Below, piece after piece: positions 12,301 to 24,300 of a stretch of 64,000 nt of DNA. This stretch comes from Prinia subflava. Taxonomy: Eukaryota; Chordata; Aves; Passeriformes; Cisticolidae. Position numbers and translations under genes: made by a program. The DNA lies in assembly GCF_021018805.1 (NCBI RefSeq), contig NC_086283.1, forward strand, positions 12,165,162-12,229,161, written 5' to 3'. Within the stretch, counting starts at the first letter, position 1; every line of letters starts with the position of its first letter. The notes under the pieces were generated by a model, which worked only from the letters and a program-made list of their open reading frames with translations, was not told the origin of the DNA and did not search any database.

Positions 12301-15300
12301 CAGCTGCACTTGGTGTAACAGCAGTTAAAGTAACGCAATTTAGCATGACGCTTATTTGTAACCCTCAAAAATCAGTAAAATTAGTCTAATTAATTAATTA
12401 CATAATTATATATTGAGGTGAGATTAAGAAATACCAGACAAATTTGCATATATCATGTTTGCCTATGAAAGATCTGAAGCCATTTTTGACTGCAGTCTGT
12501 AGATACAAAGTGATGCCCCTTTTTTTTTAAAATTTCAAGTATGATGAAGCAAGATAAACAATAAAATACTTAGGGAAGAAACTTGGACAAGAGAACACTC
12601 CATGTTTCTTCTTAATAAGGAAGAAACTGAAGAATTCAAGTTTGTCTAGGAGCACAAGGAGTCAGGTCTCTGAATGAGATCTGAGAGGATATATTTGCTT
12701 CAGCTATTTTCTCAAAACTGAAATGAAGTTTTTCAAGAAACATCAAGTCAGCCAAATCATCATACCATATAAACCAGGAAATACTGACATTATTCTGAAG
12801 AAAAGACTTGGTTCTGTAAAACTGATGGGAAAACAGAAAACCTGTGCATAAAGATCAATGTGCAGAAAGCCCATTTAGAAAACAGACTTGCAGATGTGGC
12901 AAGTTTAATTTTTGACCTGAACTGAAGAGTGTGGTGGGGTTTGTTGTTTGTTTTGGCATTTTTCATGTGGCTGCCACCAATAAGCTGCAATCCTAACTTA
13001 CCTTCAGGCAAATAAATATGTTCTTCCTCCCGGAAATACTGTCCCATTTGATTTTGTTTACCTAATGCTGTTTTTGTTGTGTATGAAAGGATGGCCCATT
13101 AGAACACAAGAACTTCTGTTATTTGGCAATATACACATAGAAATTAAAATTTCTGTAACTCAGCATTTATTTTTTCCCTTCTGACACTAATCAGATCATC
13201 TTTGGCAAATTTTCTAGTTGATGATTTTGGGCAAAGACTGCAATTTTGAATATAAATATATTTAAAGAAGCCTTTGTGTATGTATTAGCATTGTCCTGCT
13301 TTAGCACAGAATTTTAAAAATCAGACAAATATCAAGCAGCAGCTTTCTATAACGCTTCACTATATGTAAGACAATAATTTTTTTAAGAAGTAAATGAACG
13401 CATTCTTTGCACCTCTCTTTGAACACACTCTGACTTGACTATGCCCTATTTAAAGGGTAATCAATTCAAGATCTACAATAGGCTCATACAAGATCTGTAC
13501 TTCCACACAATGGGCTCCTCTCAAAAAACATTACTGCACTGACGTAAGTCATGATACAGCAGAAAATCCACTGTAATGGTGAACTAAGTTACCACCACCT
13601 TCCATATGAGGCTGGCAGGCAGCAACTGTTTTTTATCTGTGGCTCCTTCAGGCAATTTGAAGCAATGGCAATAACAGACCTCATCATCATAGCAAAGGAT
13701 GCTTCTTCTGCACTGATGGCCATAAACATCCCATAAACGGTTTAGGATGTGTATAATGATATTTGAAAAGTCCTTAGGAAACCTGACAGACTAATGGCCC
13801 TGAAAATACTCCCAAGATAATAGATAAATCTTGAGAAGCACCTGACAGCAGACAAAAATTCCTCAGGGGAGCAGTTGTCCTGCTTCCTGCGTGACTTTCT
13901 GCTATGAAGCTCTACTAAAATGTGTACATAGCTATCTCCTCTGGGAAAAAAGTAAGGCTTGGCAAGAACTTCCAAAGAGAATATGAGTTGTAATGAGACC
14001 AAATCTGGGCTGAGATTAAATCACAGCATCATGATCCCTTTCTAGGAGATTCAGGTTGAGGTGCCTCCAGCTTGGCCCTACATTTCCCAAGTGCCTTGTT
14101 CCTCTGCCACCATTAAAAAACCACATATTTCATATATTTCTTATTAGAATATGCAAAGTAACTATTTATTTCTCATGATCCAATTTAAATAAGAATGGAT
14201 AGGAAAAGCAGTTGTGGTCAGTTTTCAAGGCAAACGAGAACTTATTTTGACACATGTATTGTAGTAAGAAACAGGACTGTGACATTTATTTGCCCCTACA
14301 TTTGATTAATCCAGCTGCCTTATTATGGAGCCAATCTAAGCTTAATTGCCAATGATTAATTATTCGCCTTTTGAGCAATAATCAAGCACTGAAATACAGG
14401 CTGCATTGCATCAGAGCCATAGACAATTACACCATGGGCAGGACAAGTCATGGGCGGGTCAGCTCAGGGAAAATGGGGGAACATGATGGAAGGACAGGAC
14501 AGAAATGAGGAGAAGAATAATGGAGAAGATCAGTGAAAATGGAAGAAAGAGGTAAGGGAAGGAGAAAGTTAAGAACTGTATCTGCATAGAGGAGAAGAGC
14601 AGTGAGAAGCACAGCACCAGCAGCTGACCAGCCTAGGACAAAACTGTGCTCAGCTCTGTTGTGTTTCCCCTCCCTGTCCCTGACAAAGGAGCAGTCCCAC
14701 AGGAGCACACTCCACGGGGTCATGGCCAGGAGGATGAGTGAGGAGTTTGTGTTGAAAGGGATGGCCTGAACACCAGTGAGAACCTACAGGCATGGCAGGA
14801 TGCCAGCAGTCATCACAGCCCTTAGGGGCTTGATGGGGTGGAAGTCAATTAAAGGGATGTTCCTGCTTTTAGCATACATCGTTTCCCCTAACACACTTTT
14901 AACACACATCGTTTTTAACATACATCATTTCTGCATCCAGCAGAGACTTGTATAAACACCACAGTTCTCGTCACAAAAGCCAACCAAAATTGAAGTAGTA
15001 TAAAAAGGAATTAATCCAATTCCTAAACACTGTACAGATAATTTAGTGAGATTTTCCTAAAATGAGAAGACAGATTGCAGATCAGTCTGAGGACTTGTCC
15101 TCTGTCAAGGTTTTCTTCATGGGAAGTGTAGACCATGCCGATTTCATTTCAGCATGCAATGCAAAAAGTAAATAAATAACCAATATAATATGAAAAGCAA
15201 GAACCTGCTGATAATAGTTCAATTTAAAGAAGACTACAGGTTTAGTTATTCAAAAAGGAGGCTTTTTAAAAACCCTTTTCCTCTTTCAATCTAAATTTGG

Positions 15301-18300
15301 AACACAAGCATTCACAGTGCTTTGTACTTCAGATGAGTGGCAAAGCAAGCGGGAACTTAATGGGAAAGGTCATATTTTGTGCATGCCTGAGAAATGACGC
15401 TGTTTGCATGATGACAGCAATAGATTTTTCTGCTTTTCTCTCAAAATGTATTTGCTCAAGTGGAAGTTGGAAACATTGTAAGACAACCTTGTTTTGAAAA
15501 ACATGGAAAACACATCTGTATGTATACACAAGGGATTAAACTGACATAAGTACAAAGCAGCACCCAAAACAGTGAGGGTGAAAGAAAAGCCAGCAAAGTG
15601 GTATGCACATCCTTCCAGCCTGCACTACTTTGGCTTAATGGCTCAGTTGTAATTGCTCCCCAAAGGATGGTGTTTCATGCCTTGCCCCCACAACCTTGAT
15701 TCTACCTAAACATCACTCTCACACAGCAGCTTTTCACTTGCTTATTTAAAGCAGGAGCCTGGCAGGACCCACCCTACCTACTCTGCTCATCTGCAGTCAC
15801 ACAGACCATGCCTTTGACCAAAACTGAGAAAACTTCTGCATGTTTAGGATCATGCTTATACACACGGGGCATTTGGGCATCTCCTTGAACATGTCAATGA
15901 GCAGAATTGGGCCAAAAGCACCACAGGAGGTCAAAGCAATCAACAGAAGCCCATATTCATGAGTCTAAGGGTAAGACTGTTTAAACCCATGTGCAGACAG
16001 GTTTTTGATGTAGTTTGGAGCCCCTAAGAGTATGGCCTAGGAGTGGTTTCTGCAGCTGGTCAAGTTTCTAGAGGCCACATCAAGGTCATTTGTCAAACAC
16101 CAACCTTACCTCCAGCAATCAAATGGTGTCCATCCAGTGTGAAGGCTCCTCACATCCTCCTTTAGGTTGAGCTGTGTGACAAAAATCCAACCCCCTCTTC
16201 TCCAGCTGGAGAAGGAAGTCTTTAAATTTCACAGAAAATACATTCTTCTCTATAACAGTCAAACTCAGACATGCAAAAAAAAATCTTATTCTAAATTACA
16301 AAAACAAAAAGATACTTTATAGCAGATTCCACAAAATCATGGTCATTACAGGAATTTTAGAAAATAACATTTAAAAGGCAAAGATTATTTTTTCCTAAAT
16401 TTTTCCAGACTGAAAATGCAAATTTGTAAGCCATTATACCTTCTCCTCAGATAGGGAGGAGGTGTATTATAAATATTTTCTGCCCCTTGACAAGTCTTTG
16501 TTATTTTCTTCAGCTGTAAAGCAGCCTGAATATCTGCTATACTTTCTGGTGCTCAAGAATAGCCTGCCCTGCACCCAAGAAGAAACAATAGATTTTTAAA
16601 ATTATCTGGACAGCACATGTGTACTTTCTTCAAACCTCTTAGAATTGCACTCATTTATAGCTTATTAACTAAATAATCAACAATATCAGTGTATAACTAC
16701 ATGCACTCTATCAGCTGGAAAAAAATCTATGTTTACATTAAATCCCATTTTTTTCCTGTTCTTGATAAGAAAAAAATAAAAAGCATTTTGAATACACAAG
16801 AAAGGAAGGAGCATCTACTATTTACCATCTGTTATCCTTTAGAGTCCATTATTCAGTAATGAGAGCAAAAGATTTGCTGCCTCCTAACAAACAAACCCCA
16901 AGTCTCGTTATAAATGAAAGCATAAGTCCTTTTAGACATTATGGGATAATAAAATAAAGTCTGCTCTCATGTATTAGTTTTATAATTGTATTAAGAATCA
17001 TGCAATTTTATGTACACAAAACAAAGCTTTCTATATTTTCAATTGCAAACTCAGTTTCTCTTTCAGAAAAGAATAACCAGGTCTTCAAGAAAGTAGCTCA
17101 GCACTGAGGAGGATGACCTTAGTAGACATTACTCATGTTTTCAAGGAATGAATAGCAATTCCCTTGAATTCAGAAATGACCAGATTTCTAAGAAACAGAA
17201 CATGAGAGTTGACTACCATTCTGTAGCAAGAACCTATAATAACAAAATGGCTTTACTTTTTCTTGTAGTGACCCACAAAGTGAAATATCAGTCAAAGCTG
17301 CGATTTATAGACTTCCCCCCTATGTAAACACTGCAGCAAAAATATCTGTGGGTTTCAAGATGAAGCAATCCCAGCCTCACAGTTTCCCAACCTGAGCAGT
17401 GAGTGACAGTGTGTTTTGACAGCTATTGCTACAGACTGGCTTAGTCATGTTGACCCTGGCAGAATTGCATCACTCCATAGCATTCCCACTGGGGCCTCCA
17501 AAAAAGGCTGCTTAACTCCTTCATGGAGGGAGCTATTGCCCCTGCTCTGGCTACACTTTTGCTGTTTCCTGTTATCAGGCACTGTTGTACATCCCTGTGT
17601 AGTCTGGGGGGACGTGGAACAGGCTGCTGGCTGACCACACTTGAACATCCAGCAGTCACACCTTCTCTCATCCCCTCTACTTGTACAGGCCTGAAGGATG
17701 TCCTTTACATAAGCAAACATTGCTACACATTTCTGCTGCTTTGGAGCAGTGATACTCAGGGCCCTCTGCACCGCTAACCCAGAGCACAGAACCAAGGCTC
17801 TTCTCATTTTAATAGAGAAGAGTTTTCCTGTTAAACATTTGGAGGATACAACTTGTCACCTCTCAGTGATTCTCAAAGAAACAGAATATGGACTTGCCAG
17901 CACCTTGCTCTTCTCTGGACAATCAACATATGAAGTCTACTGTGCAACATGTCTATTATTGCTTCAATAACAACCAGCAGAGCCTGCTTTCTCCCTGGAG
18001 TACAGAAGCTCATGCTCATTGAATTTTCTTGCTTCTGCTGTTCTTCAGCATCCAAATTCATACTGAATTCCCCGTGTGCTGAACTTCAGGAAAAAAAGGT
18101 ATCATGAGTACTGTGTACTGGATATGCATTTTAATTATATAAAGTGTAATGCACAGAGGAGTCCTGGATGTCTTGTGCAACTGCAAAATTGATGTTGCAG
18201 ATCAAGATTCAACATCTAGGACCCGGTACCTAATGTGATTCACATACTGCGTGCTAAACCACATCACTTAGGAAGTTGCCTTGCTAAACAGTTAGAAATG

Positions 18301-21300
18301 CATAAGGTTACATTATTGTCCCCTTTTTAGTAAGAACTAAAAATCCTCATGGAATAGAGGTGTCATTCCAGCTGCCCTGAAAAACAGTTCTCCTGGGTTT
18401 GAAAGCACTTTGCATGCTTCCAATGGCCAATGTTCTCACTTTTCCACTAACACCTATATACATCACAAGATAGTCTTAAAATGGATATAAATCTCAATTA
18501 TATAGAGTGTAACACAGATGAAAATTGGATGCAAAGTATTTAGCTGTGATCAGCACTTGCAGTCATATACTTGGGAACAGCATCCTTGGAAATGCAGAGA
18601 TGTACTGTTCCCTCAGTGTACAGCACCAGGTTCCCACAAGCAGATTCTCACTGCCCTAAACATGACTGTTTTCCCCAGATTAAGCTCCAAGGTTCCAGTT
18701 CCATTTCCTATAATGGCAGCAGCTTCTCCAAAACAGTAGTCCAAGTTGCCATGTAATTACAAAATTAATAACTAGAAAATAAGACTGATTTCGTAGCTTA
18801 AACCACCTTACAATTATCTACAGTACCTGCTTAATTTGTATTTCCCTATATTTAAAGCTTGGATGTTTCTTCCCCATAACTGACTGGTTTGGGGTTTTTT
18901 TGGTTTTTTGTTGTTGTTGTTGTTGTTTGTTTTTTGTTTTTTTATGAAAGCCACATCAAATGAATTTGAATATCTTTTTAGCATTTGTAGCTCAGTGTGA
19001 AAGGCTGTCTAAGTGATGACTGTCAAGTGAAATGCCTTGTCATGATGTAATTTCTGAAATGTAGATGCTTCTCTGAATCACTACTTCTGAATTAAAAACC
19101 ATAAATGAAAAATATCTTGCCGTCTTTGCCCAGTCTCTTGCTTCATGCCCCAGCTGGATGCTGCACTACTATGAAATCTTCAGTAGTACTGTACTTAACC
19201 TTGACATTTACTTTCTGGGAAGGAAAAAAGCAGGGGAGAGAAGGAAAAATTAATATTCCCCTAAAAAATTTCCCTATATAAAGAATTCTGGATGTACAGG
19301 AGCACATTCGGCCTCTACAGCACGATGCCAGGAAAGAGGAAATGCAACGCCTGATTTCTGTGCTATAGTTGCCTTCATGCAGTGCAATCTGATCACATCC
19401 TTACTGCTACTTTTTACTTTTAGTCCGTGCATTTCTCCACAGAAACAGCGTGAAACTGTTAAGTGCTATAACAATGCATACTCTGTGAGTGGTAAGGCTA
19501 CATCTGTCACAGACTCCCACTGCTAATGGCTGTGATTTAATTTTGGTTGTTTTTTCTTTTTTACTTTTTCCTCCAAGCAATCCCATTTGGCAAACTCCCT
19601 ATTCTGGAAGTAGATGGAGTTATCATTCACCAGAGCCTGGCGATGGCAAGATACCTTGCCAGAGAAGCAGGTAAAATTGATCTTTGACTATTTTCTCTCT
19701 TCTAAGCTCACATTTAATGCTCAGGTAAAAATACATCCACAGTAAAAACAGAAACAAATCAACAGCTTGGTAAGCCTAACCATGCAGAACTCAACACCAG
19801 CATGGCAAAAATCAAAACAATGCCTGGGGTTTGGGCTGACTTCTCCAGCCAGTAGACTTTATCCACCTGTTCCTGCATGACAGAAAGCACATACCTGTGG
19901 TTTCCCTAAGGCTGCCAGGGCAATTTCCCCTAAAGCTCAACTCTGAGCTTCCAGGCTAGCCAGAGAAATGACCAGGAGGAGGAGGTTTTGGAAGCATTAG
20001 GGATTATCACAGCAGGCGGAGAACTCTGAAGCAGATTTAGGCAACAATTCTGGACTAGCAGAGAGATTAGAGGAGATGTTGACATCACTTGCTTCTTTAA
20101 ATACTTATGTGCTGTGGAAGTACACAACCAGTTAGATAAAATGATATGAGACTTAGTAATGCAAGTAATCAAAGAGAGTGGCCAGGCTTTGCTTTAGGTC
20201 AATGAGCTGTCATTCAACACCATCTGCAAAACTACTCTGGCTGAAGGCAGATGTGCCCATGGCATGCTGGGCATCAGCAAATTGAAGAGGGGGGCTGGGA
20301 AACAAGTACTAGCCTACTTTTTTTACACTATGAGCAAACGGATGTAGCCAGCCTTTCTAAATATCTCCCATTTTCTAACTGAGGAAGGAAGCAGAAGTTC
20401 ATAGCATTACTCTTCAAGGCACTAACACAACACATTTTCAAGCGTGTCTGCAATACCCTGTTCCTGCCCATTTCCTCCAGCTTTGATACAATCTACTCCT
20501 TGCGAGAGAGGAGAATGAGGAAAGCCCACTTGGTGATGAAAAACAGAGGGAAAGTCTGCCTTCCACCCAAGATTCCTCCCTCGCTGGCTGCTGTTGGGAG
20601 GCTGATCTGGAGCCATGCTTCTTTTGCAGTCTGAAGTTCGGATGTTTTTCGATTGACTTGCACCAATGAGAGAGGCTTGGGATCTGGAGCACACTCAGAC
20701 CATGCTGTGTTCTTCCCAGAATTAGTCATGCTGTCAACTACAGCAGGAAAAAGAGCATGCATGGAAGGGGAAAATATCTTTTCAACTTCATAGGGAAAAC
20801 TTGCTAGTTCTGCTATCAAGCCTGCATACCTGTCACTAATTCTTTAAATGTAGAAATGGCATTTTTAGGTGCCTGACACCAACAACTCATAGCCGAAGGA
20901 TCACAGAACTTGAAGCCCAAGAGGAAAGGCACAGCCCTCACCTTTAAAAGCACAATGTTTCAGTAAGGAAGATAACCTGACAGAGGTAGGGCCTGCAGTT
21001 TCTGATCTGAACCTGCACAGAGGTGAAAGCATAAATGCAGAGTTAGGGAGAAACAGTAGAGGCATTAAGAGAACTGCAGGAAAGCCAAAGAACTACATTG
21101 GAGAAAAGCAGATTTGTGAACAAGACCAAGTTTGGCTGAGGTCCCTGATTACAAAGAAAGACTAAAAAGTAAGTGGCATGTCATGAAAATGTTCTGAATG
21201 GAGCTGAGTGGGCAGGATATAGGGAAAGAGAAGCTGACTTTCACACGTGAACTTCTGGAAAATGTGTTGACCAAAATGGAAAGACCATGAGATGGAGAAG

Positions 21301-24300
21301 GACATTGAAAACTTTGGATGTGCAAAGATTAAAGGAAAGAAATTTATGCTGACCCTCATTGAATGTATGGTGGAAATTAGAGAGGATAAAGAAACAAAGT
21401 TCAGGCTGGGGGCTCAGGTGATAGATAGAACAACTCACTACACTGGATGGCTGTACGAGGCCAGAAGAGGAAAAAAGCAAAGATAGATGAGATTGTACTT
21501 GGATGCAAGCAGTTAAATCCACATTGCTAGCATCAAAAGACCTGGAGAACATGTATTTTTTATGAAAATATTCACAGAGTTTTCCTTTGGGGTATCAAAA
21601 ATTCCTGCTGATGCTGTTTCTAATATTCCTTCATATGCTTGCTTCCCACAGGTCTGGCAGGTCAGACACCTGTGGAACAGGCTTTAGCTGATGCCATTGT
21701 GGACACCATTGATGATTTCATGACACTGTTCCCTTGGGCAGAGAAAAACCAGGATGTGAGAGTAAGCCAATCCCTAAATTGAACAAAGAGCACGTAAGCC
21801 ATGATCCTATATCTGAGCATCTGCTATGGAGATGGTGATGGGTCTCAGCCACTGAGATCATCAGCTCAGCTCAGCAAAGCTAAGCTGATGGAGTTCTTTG
21901 AGGCTATTTTCACCTCCTCCTTCACCAGGTTGTTTTCATCCGTGGTAGAAACTCTGAGGCCATCATGAGCTGCCCCTCACTAATTCAGCTTGAACCAAGG
22001 ATGCGCCTACATCAAACTGCTCTTCAAAAGGGCAAAGACAGGACACTTCCACCCCAGCTGGCACTGTAGAATTCCTCTCTTGTCACAAGGAGCCTATGCT
22101 CAAGCCTTTCTGCCAATTCAATAAGATAAAAAGCTCCATCCCATCCTTAAGTGCTTCTGGATTTCAATTTCTTCTAGGTGTTCAATAACATCCTGCCAGG
22201 GCTGAAAGCTTGTCAGTCACCAGAGCAGTGTAGGACAGCAGGCACTGCTAAACAGGGCAGGTAGTACAGCCCTCAGTGTGCTTTTCGGATGTCACAGCCC
22301 ACCCTGGCCCTCTGCAGTGCTTCTGACACCAGGCTGTTGTGTCATGGCTACTTTAATACACAGTCAGGGGCTTGTCCTACAGTATTTGGGGTTTCTTTTG
22401 GCATCAGGGCAGTGCCTCTCACCAGGATCCCAAAAGCAAGCACACAGATCAGTTGCTGGGGGAAGAAAGTGATGGGTGAGCTCACTCCAGCCTTACAAAG
22501 GCTCTGTGCAGCTCTGACCCGAGCAGATGACCTGATCCTTTTAGGGAAGTGGAGGTGTAACAACAGCTCTCACCCTTAACTACCAGTGCAGCCACCTTCC
22601 ATTTATTCAAAGGCAACATGTCACATCATTTAGGGTATCTTATTGCAGAGACCACAAAATAAGAAATGGTGTCCCAAACCCATAACAAATAATATGAAAG
22701 TGCTCTGAAATCTTGCAGATGAAAATCTGAAATTTGGAGATGTAGTATTTAAAAGTGTGAATTACTTACATTTCCTAGTGATTTTTTGAAGTTTCCTAGT
22801 TTAGGGAGGCTAAGTTGACTCATGAGTTTTTATCATTTCAGAAGAGCCACACTCCTGCTGATGTGCTGGTGTAGAGGCAGCGCTGCTGCCCCTGCATGGG
22901 GAAGCTCCTGTTCTAACTCCTGTGTGTGACCCAGCTTGTATCCAAGCACTTCTCCACAAAGGGACCCAGACTGTGTCACCAGTGATTAATTTAAACAGGA
23001 AGAGCTAGCAGCCAACCCCTATGTGCCCATCTGCACATATGCATACTCATTTATGTGCTGGGGCCAACGATGGTCGGGAATCTCCCTTTCCCACTCTCCC
23101 AACATTGTCCTCCTTTGTTGCAGCAGCCCTCTTATTAGAGGGTAAAAATGAGCCAGGCACAGACTTCTTGTTAAACACAGCATAAAAGGGATTCTGGTTT
23201 ATTCCTCTTCATGGCTTAGTAATCCTGACTCCAACCATTTTCTGACTCTGGCTGCAGCAAGCTTCTGCTGTGGGTTTCCTTTGCAGCCTCTGACCGCTGG
23301 TTATTTCCTGCTAAACTATGACTGCAAGTATGAGTTTGCAGATTCTGACTGCAGACTTTTACCTGGCTAGACCAACTGCAGGTTCCAACAACAGGCTCTA
23401 ACTGCAGACCCAGACTGACCTCACAGCAGTGATTCTCTTTCCCCAGGATCCTGCTTCATTATTCTCTCCTTCATGCTCCACCAGGTTCCTCCTCCACGAT
23501 AAACCTCCCCTTACCAGCCAACCCCTTCTTTTATCACACTCATCCTCACTGGATATAGCTGTTACTCATCAAGGGGAAGGCTGTATTGGGTAATTAAAAC
23601 AGCTGTTACTTATCAGGGGTGAGGTCACCTGTATTCCCTTCTCCTACATTCCCTCTCTCCTCCCCGGTCCGCTGCCACCACCTTGTGGTCGCAGTGGCGT
23701 CTCACGGTCTCACCAGGCCAGATTTAAGTCAGTTACACACCCTGAAGCCAAAACACCTCTACAGGCCTGACCAGTGCCCACAGGAACACACACCTTGGGA
23801 ATGGTGAGCGGTTGTGTTATGCCACCTAGGCAATAGCAGAGACAAACCAAAGCAAACTAGGGGAGCAGAGCTGGAAGCTGCCTGTGGAGGCTCCCTCCTT
23901 CACCCCACCTTTCCCAAAACATGGCTGGCCTAGCAACAGCTTTGCACTCACTGCTGCAGAGCCCCAGGGCTGAGACAAGCAGGTTCTGCCACTCCAGAAG
24001 GGGGATTCTGGTTGTCCCCACCAGCTTCACAACTTGGCTGGGCACTCCTGTATTCCATTGGGGAATGTTGTTACCCTTCAAGATGACACAATAGTTTGGG
24101 ATTTTTCTTTGCAGAAAAAATGGTTGGGAGGGGATCACTTACCTAAAAGAAAGGAAATACTACAACCCAGGGCGCAGATATGAGATATCTGGACTGCAAA
24201 CTCCTGGGCTGATATTTGCAGTCACCCCATCTAGTTACTAAGCTCTTAACAAAGCAGAAAATTATGTCAAATCTTTGACCATGTCTGTAGAAACACTGAT

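Larger units (their letters stand above)
9307..19577 (+). other. HPGDS: HPGDS intron (10.3 kb) between coding exons 1 and 2
   Basis: No exon-like or protein-like segment was recognised on either strand. It contains a perfect 13-bp hairpin at 12138-12170, a TTG microsatellite at 18908-18925 in a T-rich tract, and otherwise AT-rich unique sequence. Confidence 0.8.
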
